A stretch of 64,000 nucleotides of DNA. Origin: Candidatus Eisenbacteria bacterium. Its GTDB lineage: Bacteria; Eisenbacteria; RBG-16-71-46; CAIMUX01; JAHJDP01. The stretch spans positions 1 to 64,000 of the forward strand of contig JAHJDP010000087.1 in the NCBI GenBank assembly GCA_018831195.1. The letters run 5' to 3'. Both the position numbers and the translations under genes were made by a program. Under the pieces are notes generated by a model that did not search any database, was not told where the DNA came from, and was given only the letters and a program-made list of their open reading frames with translations. Below are positions 17,556 to 26,015 of the stretch, one piece after another. Every line of letters begins with the position of its first letter. The first letter of the stretch is position 1.

Positions 17556-19127
17556 ATGTCAACTTGGAAGTTATTCCTCGTCTCATTCATCTTGTCGTCT
17601 ACCCTCCTGGCGGGATGTTCGGGTGGACCCAAGCCGCAGCACCTCTTCAAACAGGGTGATTACAAAACTGCGCTGGCGCTTTATCAGGAACGCGCGGAGA
17701 GACTCCCCGACAATGCCGAGACCTTCCGCGCTATCGGAGCCTGCCAATATGAGCTCGGGGATGTCACCGCGGCCCTGGCTTCATTGGAAAAGGCCCACGA
17801 ACTGGATTCAAAAGATGCTTCCACGCTTTTCCTGCTCGGACGGGTCAATGAAAAGCTGAATGACCCGGGCGGCGCCCTGGCCGCCTACACCGCCTATATG
17901 GAAAGAAAGCCGGATGCGGTGGAGGTTAGTGCGCGGATGAACCTCCTCCGGCGGCAGATGCTCGAAAAGCAGACGCAGATCCTCGTCGCTCGTGAGGGTA
18001 TGATGACGGCGACGCCCCCCTCCCGGCTGACCCTGGCTGTCTTCGATTTTGAGAACCTCTCGCCCGATTCCTTACTGACACCTCTGGGCAAAGGATTAGC
18101 GGCGATGTTGATCACCGATCTCTCGCAAGCCGATTCGCTGCGCCTGGTGGAACGGCAGCGACTCCAAGTGCTTCTTGATGAATTGGGAATGACGCATGCG
18201 GCGCCGCCGGCGGGGACACCCGCTGACAAGCCGGCGGGAGAACCGGCGGCGACCGCCGATCCGATCCTCCAACTCAAAACAAACTTGGCGACCCTCATCT
18301 CATCGGACGGCACGCCCTATTACAAAGGCCCTTTGGATTCCGAACAAACGACAATGTATAAAAATGCAGTTCGAGCTTTTCAACGCGACGCCGGATTGGT
18401 TGTCGACGGTATCCCCGGTCCCAACACCCGGAATGCCGTGAAGGCCGCGCTGAAGGCACAGACGTCAAAGACGGGGGCCGAAGGATCGGCTTTTGCACAG
18501 GGACGTGCGCCCCGTCTAGGACGTCTCCTCAGCGCAGGAACCCTTCTGCAGGGATCATTTTTAACATTTGAGGAAGGGGCGCAGGTCCGTTTGGACGCCG
18601 ATCTGCTGGCGACGGAAACGGGCAGCCCCCGTGCCGACGTACAACCCGCGGCCGGAAAACTCGAACAGGTCCTCCACTTGGAAAAGGAACTGGTTCTCTC
18701 GATTCTAGCGGCGCTCGGACTCTCTCCCAGTGTCGACGAACGGGCGATTCTCATGGATATGCCGACCGAATCATTTGACGCCTTCCTCGCCTATTGCCGC
18801 GGTTTGGATATGGAGGAGCGCGGCTATCCCGCCCAGGCTGCGGGATACTACCGTGATGCGGCGAATCTCGATCCCGGCTTCCGCATAGCCTCTTCCAGAG
18901 CTGATATCCTATCGGTCACCCCTGAAGATCAAGAAAGCTACGATGCCGGTGAGATGGAAAAGATCGGCGAGACAAAACCACCGACCGATGACCGGCATAT
19001 CCACCAGGGCGAGATCATCGGCCTTGTTCCCCCACCGGAGAAAACGCAGGCCGATCCACAGTTGACCCCGGGGCAAAAGCTACCCACCGAGGGAACCATT
19101 ATTGTTGAAGGGGATGTGCCCAATTGA
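17556..19127 (+). CDS. TPR-CsgG-like lipoprotein with inserted peptidoglycan-binding domain, paralogue 3
   Basis: 523 residues. Lipoprotein signal with lipobox LLAGC (Cys near residue 22). About three TPRs follow (LFKQGDYKTALALYQERAERLPDNAE and on), then the first half of a CsgG-like domain (LTLAVFDFENLSPDS, LRLVERQRLQVLLDELGM). At that point a Pro-rich linker and a PG_binding_1-like domain (RAFQRDAGLVVDGIPGPNTR, near residues 265-290) interrupt it, before the CsgG-like fold resumes (GRLLSAGTLLQGSF, VRLDADLLATETG). A C-terminal TPR-like unit ends the protein. It could tether a CsgG-like assembly to the cell wall. Gap of 5 nt upstream and 8 nt downstream to neighbours. Confidence 0.8.
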   Translation: MSTWKLFLVSFILSSTLLAGCSGGPKPQHLFKQGDYKTALALYQERAERLPDNAETFRAIGACQYELGDVTAALASLEKAHELDSKDASTLFLLGRVNEKLNDPGGALAAYTAYMERKPDAVEVSARMNLLRRQMLEKQTQILVAREGMMTATPPSRLTLAVFDFENLSPDSLLTPLGKGLAAMLITDLSQADSLRLVERQRLQVLLDELGMTHAAPPAGTPADKPAGEPAATADPILQLKTNLATLISSDGTPYYKGPLDSEQTTMYKNAVRAFQRDAGLVVDGIPGPNTRNAVKAALKAQTSKTGAEGSAFAQGRAPRLGRLLSAGTLLQGSFLTFEEGAQVRLDADLLATETGSPRADVQPAAGKLEQVLHLEKELVLSILAALGLSPSVDERAILMDMPTESFDAFLAYCRGLDMEERGYPAQAAGYYRDAANLDPGFRIASSRADILSVTPEDQESYDAGEMEKIGETKPPTDDRHIHQGEIIGLVPPPEKTQADPQLTPGQKLPTEGTIIVEGDVPN

Positions 19128-19135
19128 GGTTCGAT

Positions 19136-20269
19136 ATGAAAAGACGAGCGATGTCCTTGGTCTGTCTGTGCGGCATTCTGTTCTTCGTATTTCCTTTCTC
19201 CCTATTCCCGGCTTCTCTGTGGAATACCCCTATCGCGGCTCAAGATCAGCTCCGTTTCCCTTTCACATACCGCGTGTGGCAAATTGACTCCCCCGGAGAA
19301 AGCTTCGAGATTTCACAATGGATGGGAACGGCTTGGGGTGGATTCTCCTTCGGCGACACCTGGAGCCTCGCCGCGTCAACATCTTCCGCTGGAAGCACAC
19401 TCAATTTGGAGCCTTCGGAATCATTGAACGGTTTAACAAATCTCCGCGCTCAACTCTTCGGATCCTTTCTGGATCATCATTTGCAGTTCCAGGCCGGCGC
19501 CAGCCTCCCGACCGGAAAGCGCGAGCTCACCTTCGAAGAGCTGACCGTTGAAGACAGCCTCTGGAACCCTGTTTTGGGATTTCCACTCCGCCATTACGGA
19601 CAGGGTTTCGACATGAATATCGGGCTCTCATGGGCCATGCCTCTGGGATCGGCATGGGTCTTCGGGCTCGGTGGTTCATACACGATCAACGGAGCCTACG
19701 CCTTGGAAGCAGGGCAGCCCGATTACGAACCCGGCGATGTCGTCAATATCACAACCGGTCTCGACGCCAGCTTCACATCATTGAAGCTGATGCTCGATCT
19801 CACCGGGCGGTTCTTTGGGGCCGATGGTTTTGACGGCGTAGAGGTTTACGACGAAGGTCCCCAATGGGAGGGCCGCCTACAAGCCCAGCTCTTCAGAAGG
19901 AATTTCACCTGGAGCACCCATCTGCAAGCGATCTGGAAGGGCGAAAATGGTATCTTGTCCGCATCCCAACCGGAGATGCCCGATCTCTCTCCCGAGGGAG
20001 GGCGAACACTCCAACTGGCGACGGATGGACGATGGGGTTTGTCCCACCAATGGGCGGCGGGGATCACCCTAAGTTGGATGCAGTTCGTCGGATACGAAGA
20101 TGAAAGCAAGACAGGCTGGTCGGCCGGATTTGGCCCCCTGGTTGGATGGTCCTCAGGCAAGTCCCTCTCCGCAGTCTTGCGGTGGGCGATGCTGACGGGA
20201 GCCTTGGATTCGGGGAATACAGATCTATCGGGGAACGACTTATCCTTGGCGCTCAGCTGGAATCTCTGA
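19136..20269 (+). CDS. Probable outer-membrane beta-barrel protein
   Basis: 377 residues from ATG 19136. The signal peptide (MKRRAMSLVCLCGILFF...) ends near AAQDQ. The mature protein is a succession of alternating amphipathic beta-strands rich in Trp, Gly and Tyr (LQFQAGASLPTGKREL, GLSWAMPLGSAWVFGLGG), with a terminal strand LSLALSWNL whose last residues fit a beta-barrel closing strand. I recognise no specific family. It is the last gene of the CsgG-like operon and so may be the outer-membrane partner of that group. Confidence 0.7.
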   Translation: MKRRAMSLVCLCGILFFVFPFSLFPASLWNTPIAAQDQLRFPFTYRVWQIDSPGESFEISQWMGTAWGGFSFGDTWSLAASTSSAGSTLNLEPSESLNGLTNLRAQLFGSFLDHHLQFQAGASLPTGKRELTFEELTVEDSLWNPVLGFPLRHYGQGFDMNIGLSWAMPLGSAWVFGLGGSYTINGAYALEAGQPDYEPGDVVNITTGLDASFTSLKLMLDLTGRFFGADGFDGVEVYDEGPQWEGRLQAQLFRRNFTWSTHLQAIWKGENGILSASQPEMPDLSPEGGRTLQLATDGRWGLSHQWAAGITLSWMQFVGYEDESKTGWSAGFGPLVGWSSGKSLSAVLRWAMLTGALDSGNTDLSGNDLSLALSWNL

Positions 20270-20460
20270 TTCTAGTTGAAATTGGTTTAATTCTAAAAAG
20301 CAGATTTATTAATGCATACAATCTCATCAGGGTCGATGACTTGGATAGATTCCGTCCAGAAGGTTTGATTCGTTAAAAAACGGCCACCTTGCAAAATGCA
20401 ACGGATTAGAAATATTCCATCCCCGCCTTGGCAACCGTAAAACCCAGGGTGTTTATGTTG

Positions 20461-20466
20461 TATAAT
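20461..20466 (+). promoter_or_regulatory. Candidate -10 element for the ASH-repeat lipoprotein gene
   Basis: TATAAT lies 40 nt before the start codon at 20507 in an AT-rich 237-nt gap. No good -35 hexamer is found at 17 nt spacing, so this is only a candidate promoter. The rest of the gap (20270-20460) shows nothing else convincing. Confidence 0.35.
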
Positions 20467-20506
20467 AATGGGGTGACCACCAACGAACGAGTCGAGGAGG
20501 TATGAC

Positions 20507-23500
20507 ATGTTTTCTATGAAGCACCGGAATCAAGCGATTCGACAATTGGGCATCCTGACTGCCATCATCGGGGCCATGGTGATCATCTTTGTCGCTTGTG
20601 GAGAAGATAAACTCGTTTCCTCCTCCGCGACGGGAACCCTCTCGGTTCAGATGCAGTTTGTGGATAACCCGGCAGGTGCGGGGAAAGCCTTCGGCAATTC
20701 CAACATCGCCCTTATCGACTCAATTCAAGTTTTGGTTTTGGAAGAAGATTCCGACGAGATCGTCGCGCAGGCGATTGTGCCGGTCGCCGAAAACCAAAAC
20801 TCATTCCGCATTTCTCTGGATGTTCCATCGCAGAAAAATCTTCGGATACGCGGCGTGGCGATTGGAACTCCGGCGGATGCCGGATGCGGCGCCTCGACGT
20901 CGGGGTCGGCTTATACCGGCCTGTCGGCTGTGATGTCGGTCCGACCTCGTTGCGAGGAAACAGTTCCGCTCACGATGAACAGCTTTATCCCCGGCATTCA
21001 TATCACATCGATCCAGGGCCCCCTGGTCAATCTTGCCTGGGGACGGGTTCCGGGCGCTGAAGAATATATCCTGCGGACTTTTGATGAGCAGTGTGGATTC
21101 ACCGATCTCGTTCAGGCCGATACGATCGCCATGGTAAACCTTAACGGCAAACTCCTCGAAAGCAGCAATGAGATCCTCCGCGTGCGGGCCGTTAATGCCA
21201 TCTCAACGGGAACATTCTCCGCTCCGATCACCTTGAATGAGCTGCCTCTTTGCCTTGTCGAGCCCGCCTTCATCGATTTCGGTGATGTCAATATCGGTGA
21301 ACTCTCCGAAAGAACTTTCACGATTATAAATGACGGTGGTGGTCTTTTGACCGGTTCCGTCGAATCAACCTGCGACGCCTTTGAGATCATTGAAGGGGCA
21401 GGCAACTTTGAACTCGCGGGAGCAGAGTCCCGCACCGTCACCATCCGTTATCTCCCGACCGCGGCCGGGGATCAGGATTGTACCATTCTCACCGGCACCG
21501 GGTGCGCTCAGGTCCAGATCACCGGATCCGGTGGTGTGCCGGGGTGCGAGATTAGCACCGCCAGCCTCGATTTCGGTTCGATCAAGGTCGGCGAAACGGC
21601 CGATCGCTCCTTTACGGTCAGCAATATCGGAAGCGGCATCGTCCGGGGTTCCATTTCTGCCAATTGCAATCAGTTCGCGGTCATCGAAGGCGCCGGCGAT
21701 TACGTGCTGGCCGCACAGAGCTCCCGCACCGTGACCGTCCGCTATCACCCATCAACAACGGGGAGCCATTCCTGCGCGGTTCAGACCGGAACCCGCTGCG
21801 GCCAGGTATCCCTCACCGGTCATGCGACCAGCCCCAGATGCCAGATCCTTCCGGCTGTTCTCAATTTCGGCGATGTTGTCTTGGGCGCTTCAAAAGAGTT
21901 GTCCTTCCGGGTCACTAATACCGGCACCGGCATTCTGAACGGCGAGATAGGGATTGATTGCGATCAATTTGAAATCGTTTCCGGCGGGGGCGCCTTCGAT
22001 CTAGAGAGTCTCGAATCCATCAGGATTACCGTCCGTTATGCGCCCGATGAACTAGGCGAACATACTTGTACAATTACGACGGGAACCGATTGCTCAGATA
22101 TTACCGTCACCGGCGCATCCCGGAATGGCGACTGCCGCCTCACCGCATCAAACCTTGCCTTCGGCCTGGTGAATGTGGGTGAGTCAAAGGATCTAACTTT
22201 TGGGATCAGCAACCCGGGCGCGGGCAATCTGCATGGGAAAGTCGAAGAGGCTTGTGAACCCTTTGCGATCATTGAAGGGGCCGGCGACTTTGACATTCTC
22301 GGCGCCGGCACGCATACCGTCACGGTCCGCTATAGTCCTACGGCAGACGGCTTCCAGGCTTGCACGATTCAGACGGGCACCTCATGCAACGGCGTACGCG
22401 CCACCGGAACAGCCGAAACGCCTGTATGCCAAATCACCCCGGCCCAGCTCGACTTCGCCGCGCTGAATGTCGGCAGTATGCGCGACCGGTCTTTCACGAT
22501 CAAAAATACCGGCGGCGGCGTGCTGAAAGGATTCATCGAAAGCAACTGCGATCAATTCGCCATCGTCAGAGGCGGCGGCGACTTTGCCCTCGAGAGCCTG
22601 AAATCACGAACCGTTACGGTTCGTTATCAGCCCACGGAATCTGGTGAACACACATGCACCATCCTCACCGGAACGGAATGCGATGTTATCCCCGCGGTGG
22701 GAACAGCGGTTCGACCCGACTGCCTCATCGAGCCCTCCGAGATCGTCTTCGACGCGACGGCGCTCGGCGATTTTCCGGAAAAGACCTTCATCCTCACCAA
22801 TGTCGGCACCGGAATCCTTTCCGGCTTTGTTGAAGTAACCTGTGATGATTTTGAGATCATCGAAGGCGGCGGCGCCTTCAATCTGGGTGTGAATGATACG
22901 CTCACAGTCGTCGTCCGTTACCAACCGATGGTTGCCGGCGAGCACAGCTGTTCTATCCTCACCGGGACAACATGCGGGATGATTCCCGTCTCCGGCACGG
23001 CTCAAGGACCCATCTGTCAAATTGACGCCACCGAGTTTGATTTCGGCGAACTCCTCGTCGGCGAAACCAGCGAACAGACTTTCACATTGAGCAATGTGGG
23101 AATGGGAATGCTCACCGGTTCAATCATCACCGATTGCGATCAATTTGAAATCGTGGCCGGAAGCGGCCCATATGATTTAGGATCGCTTCAAGAGCTCGAG
23201 GTAACGGTCCGTTATCAGCCTACCGAGATCGGTAATCACTCCTGCTCGATCTCTACCGGCACAGAATGCGGATTCATTTATATCACCGGCTCGGCCAACT
23301 CAGCGATCTGCGATGTCAATCCATCCATCCTCGACTTCGACAATTTGGATGTCGGTGATTCAAATGAATTGACCTTCACACTCAGTAATATCGGAGTCGG
23401 AACTCTCTCGGGAGTCATCGAGGCCGATTGCGAGCATTTTGAAATCGTCTCCGGCGGCGGCGCTTTCGATCTTGCCGGCGGCGATGATGTTGTCGTCACG

Positions 23501-25135
23501 GTTCGCTACGAGCCGACAGAGCCGGGCGATCATCTCTGTATTATTGAAACCGGCACTGGATGCACCGTTCTGGCGAGAGCGGGATCGTCGCAGCCCGCTG
23601 CTTGCATTGTTGAGCCCAGCGCCGTCAATTTCGGCGAGGTGACCGTCGGATCCACGAAAGATTTGTCTTTCACTATCACCAACGGCGGTGGTGGAAATCT
23701 AAGCGGTTCGCTTTCACTGAGCTGCGAGCCCTTCACAATCATCAGCGGCGGTGGCGCCTTCAGTCTCGGCTCGCTGGATTCACGGGAGGTTGTGGTTCGC
23801 TATAGCCCCACCTCGGTCGGCAACCATTCCTGCACGGTCGCTTTGAACGGTACGACCTGCGGCAGCGTGGCCTTAACGGGATCGGGCACGCCGGCGCCGC
23901 TCGGCAAAGTCACGCCTTCTGTTCTCGACTTTGGCGTCGTCCCGCTCGGGTACAGCAGCGAACTCACCTTCACGCTCAAAAATATCGGCAGCATCAACTT
24001 GTCCGGCACGGTGACGGAAACCAGCCCGCATTATGAGATTATCGGCGGGAAGGGCGCCTATGAGCTCGCTCCCAATGCACAAATCCAAGTCACCGTCCGC
24101 TTCAAGCCGGTCGCGTACGGATATCAATCGTGCGTGGTGCAGACGGGACGCTATACTCCCAATGTTTCCTGTTTCGGAACCGGCGAGGCGGATGCGGACT
24201 GTTTCTTGAATCCAAGTACGTTGAACTTCGGCGATGTCGTCGTGGGTGAAACCCGCAATCGAAGCTTCACCATTTTGAATGTCGGTGACCATAACTTTAC
24301 CAGCAGCGTCAGCGAAAGCTGCCCCAACTTCGAAATACTCTCCGGCGGCGGAACCTTTACATTATTCCCCGGCGACTCACGTACCGTGACGGCGCGCTTC
24401 TCGCCGACGACGGTGGGATCGCAAAACTGCTATATCAATACGGGAGCCACCTGCGGCGGCGTTTCCTGCAGCGGTGAAGGGATTGAATCTCCCCCGGCAT
24501 GTGATGTGAATCCCACCAGCCTCACCTTCGGTATGGTCGAGGTCGGTGATTGGGAGAACCGCAGCTTCCAGATCACGAATACGGGAGGGAACATCCTCAC
24601 CGGGCAGCCGGTTATCATCGGTAGCAGTTACTTTACCATTATCTCCGGTGGCGGCCCCTACAGCCTGGGCGCCGGGCAGAGTGCGTATGTCACGATACGC
24701 TACCAACCCTTTGTTGAGGGCGCTCATACCTGCAACGTCTCCGTCGGTACCTCGTGCAGCATGGTAGCCTGCTCGGGTGAGGCGGAAGACGGCCCCATCT
24801 GCCATGTGGAGCCCACGCTGGTTGATTTCGGAGAGGTGAAGATCAATCCTTGGACACCCACTTCCGGAAAAACCGACACCTTTGTCATTTCCAATTTGGG
24901 TGGGGGAACGCTCACGGGATCGGTGACGATGCCGGCCGGATGTGTCAGTTTCAGCATATTATCGGGCGGCGGGAGCTTTAGCCTCGGCGCAGGACAATTC
25001 CGCGTCGTCACGGTCCGCTTCAGGCCGCAGGGTGGATATGGCGAATATGAATGCACGGTCGATACGGGAACCGATTGCGACGACGTTACTCTCAAAGGAA
25101 TCGCTATTCCTTGGTCGACATTTAGCGGGAATTAA
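20507..25135 (+). CDS. Giant lipoprotein with 13 ASH (choice-of-anchor D-like) repeats
   Basis: 1542 residues; SD AGGAGGT ends 5 nt before the ATG. Lipobox IFVAC. An N-terminal region of about 250 residues (beta-rich, with an FnIII-like part ITSIQGPLVNLAWGRVPGAEEY) is followed by 13 tandem repeats of 95-100 residues. Each repeat opens with C.(I/V).P...L.FG.V.VG and contains (R/L)(S/T)FT(I/V).N.G.G.L.G, a middle Cys, F.II.G.G.(F/Y), TVRY.P and a C...TGT.C pair. These are ASPM-SPD2-Hydin-type Ig repeats. Most repeats carry four Cys, suggesting disulphide-stapled domains on the cell surface. Repeats 10 and 12 depart from the pattern. No catalytic domain is seen. Its neighbour at 12050 carries one repeat of the same type. 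Confidence 0.9.
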   Translation: MFSMKHRNQAIRQLGILTAIIGAMVIIFVACGEDKLVSSSATGTLSVQMQFVDNPAGAGKAFGNSNIALIDSIQVLVLEEDSDEIVAQAIVPVAENQNSFRISLDVPSQKNLRIRGVAIGTPADAGCGASTSGSAYTGLSAVMSVRPRCEETVPLTMNSFIPGIHITSIQGPLVNLAWGRVPGAEEYILRTFDEQCGFTDLVQADTIAMVNLNGKLLESSNEILRVRAVNAISTGTFSAPITLNELPLCLVEPAFIDFGDVNIGELSERTFTIINDGGGLLTGSVESTCDAFEIIEGAGNFELAGAESRTVTIRYLPTAAGDQDCTILTGTGCAQVQITGSGGVPGCEISTASLDFGSIKVGETADRSFTVSNIGSGIVRGSISANCNQFAVIEGAGDYVLAAQSSRTVTVRYHPSTTGSHSCAVQTGTRCGQVSLTGHATSPRCQILPAVLNFGDVVLGASKELSFRVTNTGTGILNGEIGIDCDQFEIVSGGGAFDLESLESIRITVRYAPDELGEHTCTITTGTDCSDITVTGASRNGDCRLTASNLAFGLVNVGESKDLTFGISNPGAGNLHGKVEEACEPFAIIEGAGDFDILGAGTHTVTVRYSPTADGFQACTIQTGTSCNGVRATGTAETPVCQITPAQLDFAALNVGSMRDRSFTIKNTGGGVLKGFIESNCDQFAIVRGGGDFALESLKSRTVTVRYQPTESGEHTCTILTGTECDVIPAVGTAVRPDCLIEPSEIVFDATALGDFPEKTFILTNVGTGILSGFVEVTCDDFEIIEGGGAFNLGVNDTLTVVVRYQPMVAGEHSCSILTGTTCGMIPVSGTAQGPICQIDATEFDFGELLVGETSEQTFTLSNVGMGMLTGSIITDCDQFEIVAGSGPYDLGSLQELEVTVRYQPTEIGNHSCSISTGTECGFIYITGSANSAICDVNPSILDFDNLDVGDSNELTFTLSNIGVGTLSGVIEADCEHFEIVSGGGAFDLAGGDDVVVTVRYEPTEPGDHLCIIETGTGCTVLARAGSSQPAACIVEPSAVNFGEVTVGSTKDLSFTITNGGGGNLSGSLSLSCEPFTIISGGGAFSLGSLDSREVVVRYSPTSVGNHSCTVALNGTTCGSVALTGSGTPAPLGKVTPSVLDFGVVPLGYSSELTFTLKNIGSINLSGTVTETSPHYEIIGGKGAYELAPNAQIQVTVRFKPVAYGYQSCVVQTGRYTPNVSCFGTGEADADCFLNPSTLNFGDVVVGETRNRSFTILNVGDHNFTSSVSESCPNFEILSGGGTFTLFPGDSRTVTARFSPTTVGSQNCYINTGATCGGVSCSGEGIESPPACDVNPTSLTFGMVEVGDWENRSFQITNTGGNILTGQPVIIGSSYFTIISGGGPYSLGAGQSAYVTIRYQPFVEGAHTCNVSVGTSCSMVACSGEAEDGPICHVEPTLVDFGEVKINPWTPTSGKTDTFVISNLGGGTLTGSVTMPAGCVSFSILSGGGSFSLGAGQFRVVTVRFRPQGGYGEYECTVDTGTDCDDVTLKGIAIPWSTFSGN

Positions 25136-25201
25136 TCGTAGAAGACGGAGCTTCCCGGGGTCGGGACATTGTTGGTCCTGATCCCGGCAAAGACGACAAC
25201 G

Positions 25202-25231
25202 TTCGGGATCGGCTGCTCTTAAGATCCCGAA
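25202..25231 (+). repeat. Inverted repeat in 3' region of the ASH-repeat gene
   Basis: TTCGGGATC (25202-25210) and GATCCCGAA (25223-25231) form a 9-bp perfect stem with a 12-nt loop. No T run follows directly; it may help end or protect the upstream mRNA together with the terminator at 25241. Confidence 0.5.
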
Positions 25232-25240
25232 TCAACCAAG

Positions 25241-25278
25241 AGAGACCGCGGCCCGATAGGGATCGCGGTCTCTTTTGT
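25241..25278 (+). terminator. Intrinsic terminator between the ASH-repeat gene and padR-type gene
   Basis: AGAGACCGCG (25241-25250) pairs with CGCGGTCTCT (25264-25273) around a 13-nt loop, followed by a TTTTG run. It separates the lipoprotein transcript from the efflux operon. Confidence 0.85.
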
Positions 25279-25374
25279 AGATGTCTCGCCGACGAGATTC
25301 AGTAACCTCTTATAATTCAACAGCAAAAATCAGAAAGCCTGAGCATTTATTTCAGTGCATATTATCCCATATTT

Positions 25375-25397
25375 GAGTATTCTATATTCGAATACTC
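25375..25397 (+). promoter_or_regulatory. Palindromic operator upstream of the PadR-type regulator
   Basis: GAGTATTC (25375-25382) and GAATACTC (25390-25397) are perfect inverted 8-mers with a 7-nt AT-rich centre. The flanks (TTT and GAA) extend the dyad with one mismatch. It lies 37 nt before the PadR start codon, in AT-rich DNA suited to a promoter, and PadR proteins commonly repress their own operon by binding such dyads. The protein-site link is inferred. Confidence 0.65.
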
Positions 25398-25433
25398 GAA
25401 AACCGGACGCAAGATCCGAAAAGGAGAGTCGTC

Positions 25434-26015
25434 ATGAGCCTCACCGTCCCGCCAAAGAAGAATGAAATCGCCGCCCTGGGGCTGATTAATTGGCAGCCGA
25501 TGCATGGTTATCTCTTGAATCAGAAGATGCAGCAGCTCGGGCTGGAGCAGTGGGCCAATATATCCCAGTCATCAATCTACTATGCCCTGAATAAATTGAT
25601 GGAGCATGGGGCCGTGACCGTGACGACCGAGAGGGAGGGCAAAGCGCCCGAGCGCACGATCTACCATATTACGGAAAAGGGCCGCCGCCTTCTCGCCGGG
25701 CAACTCCGGGTCGCGATGGGTAAAATCGAATCCGATGATCTTCTTTTCTATCTGTCGATGTCATTCATCGATGCCCTCCCTATCGCCGAGACGATCTCCC
25801 TTCTTGAAGCGAGGGTCGAAAAGTTGAATGAAATTATCAAACTCGAGAAAAGCCAAGCGGGAGAGCCGGGAATGCCGCCCCACCTCATGGCTCTATGCCA
25901 TGTCGGCGCTCGCCATATGAATGTAGAACTTGAATTCTGTTTGGAATTGATCGCGCTGTTCAAATCTCACCCCGATTATTTCGAAACCCTCGGAGGAATG
26001 TCCAATGAAGGTTAA
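25434..26015 (+). CDS. PadR-family transcriptional regulator
   Basis: 193 residues. The N-terminal winged helix has the PadR signature (LGLINWQPMHGYLLNQKM, SQSSIYYALNKLMEHGAV, KAPERTIYHITEKGRR). The C-terminal half is a helical dimerisation domain with a coiled segment near SLLEARVEKLNEIIKLEKSQ. PadR proteins are ligand-responsive repressors, often of multidrug efflux genes, and here the gene leads a TolC/MFP/RND operon. SD AAGGAGAG precedes the ATG. Its stop overlaps the next gene's start by 11 nt, so regulator and efflux genes are probably one transcript under autoregulation. Confidence 0.9.
   Translation: MSLTVPPKKNEIAALGLINWQPMHGYLLNQKMQQLGLEQWANISQSSIYYALNKLMEHGAVTVTTEREGKAPERTIYHITEKGRRLLAGQLRVAMGKIESDDLLFYLSMSFIDALPIAETISLLEARVEKLNEIIKLEKSQAGEPGMPPHLMALCHVGARHMNVELEFCLELIALFKSHPDYFETLGGMSNEG

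Noticed and set aside
15287-19127. Curli secretion locus
   Set aside because: CsgG-like folds are present, but there are no CsgA/CsgB amyloid repeats, CsgE, CsgF or CsgD, and the proteins carry TPRs unlike true CsgG.
21241-25135. Regular repeats that could suggest a CRISPR or DNA satellite array
   Set aside because: The period of about 290 nt is in frame and corresponds to protein-level ASH repeats with diverged DNA; there are no short identical repeats with spacers.
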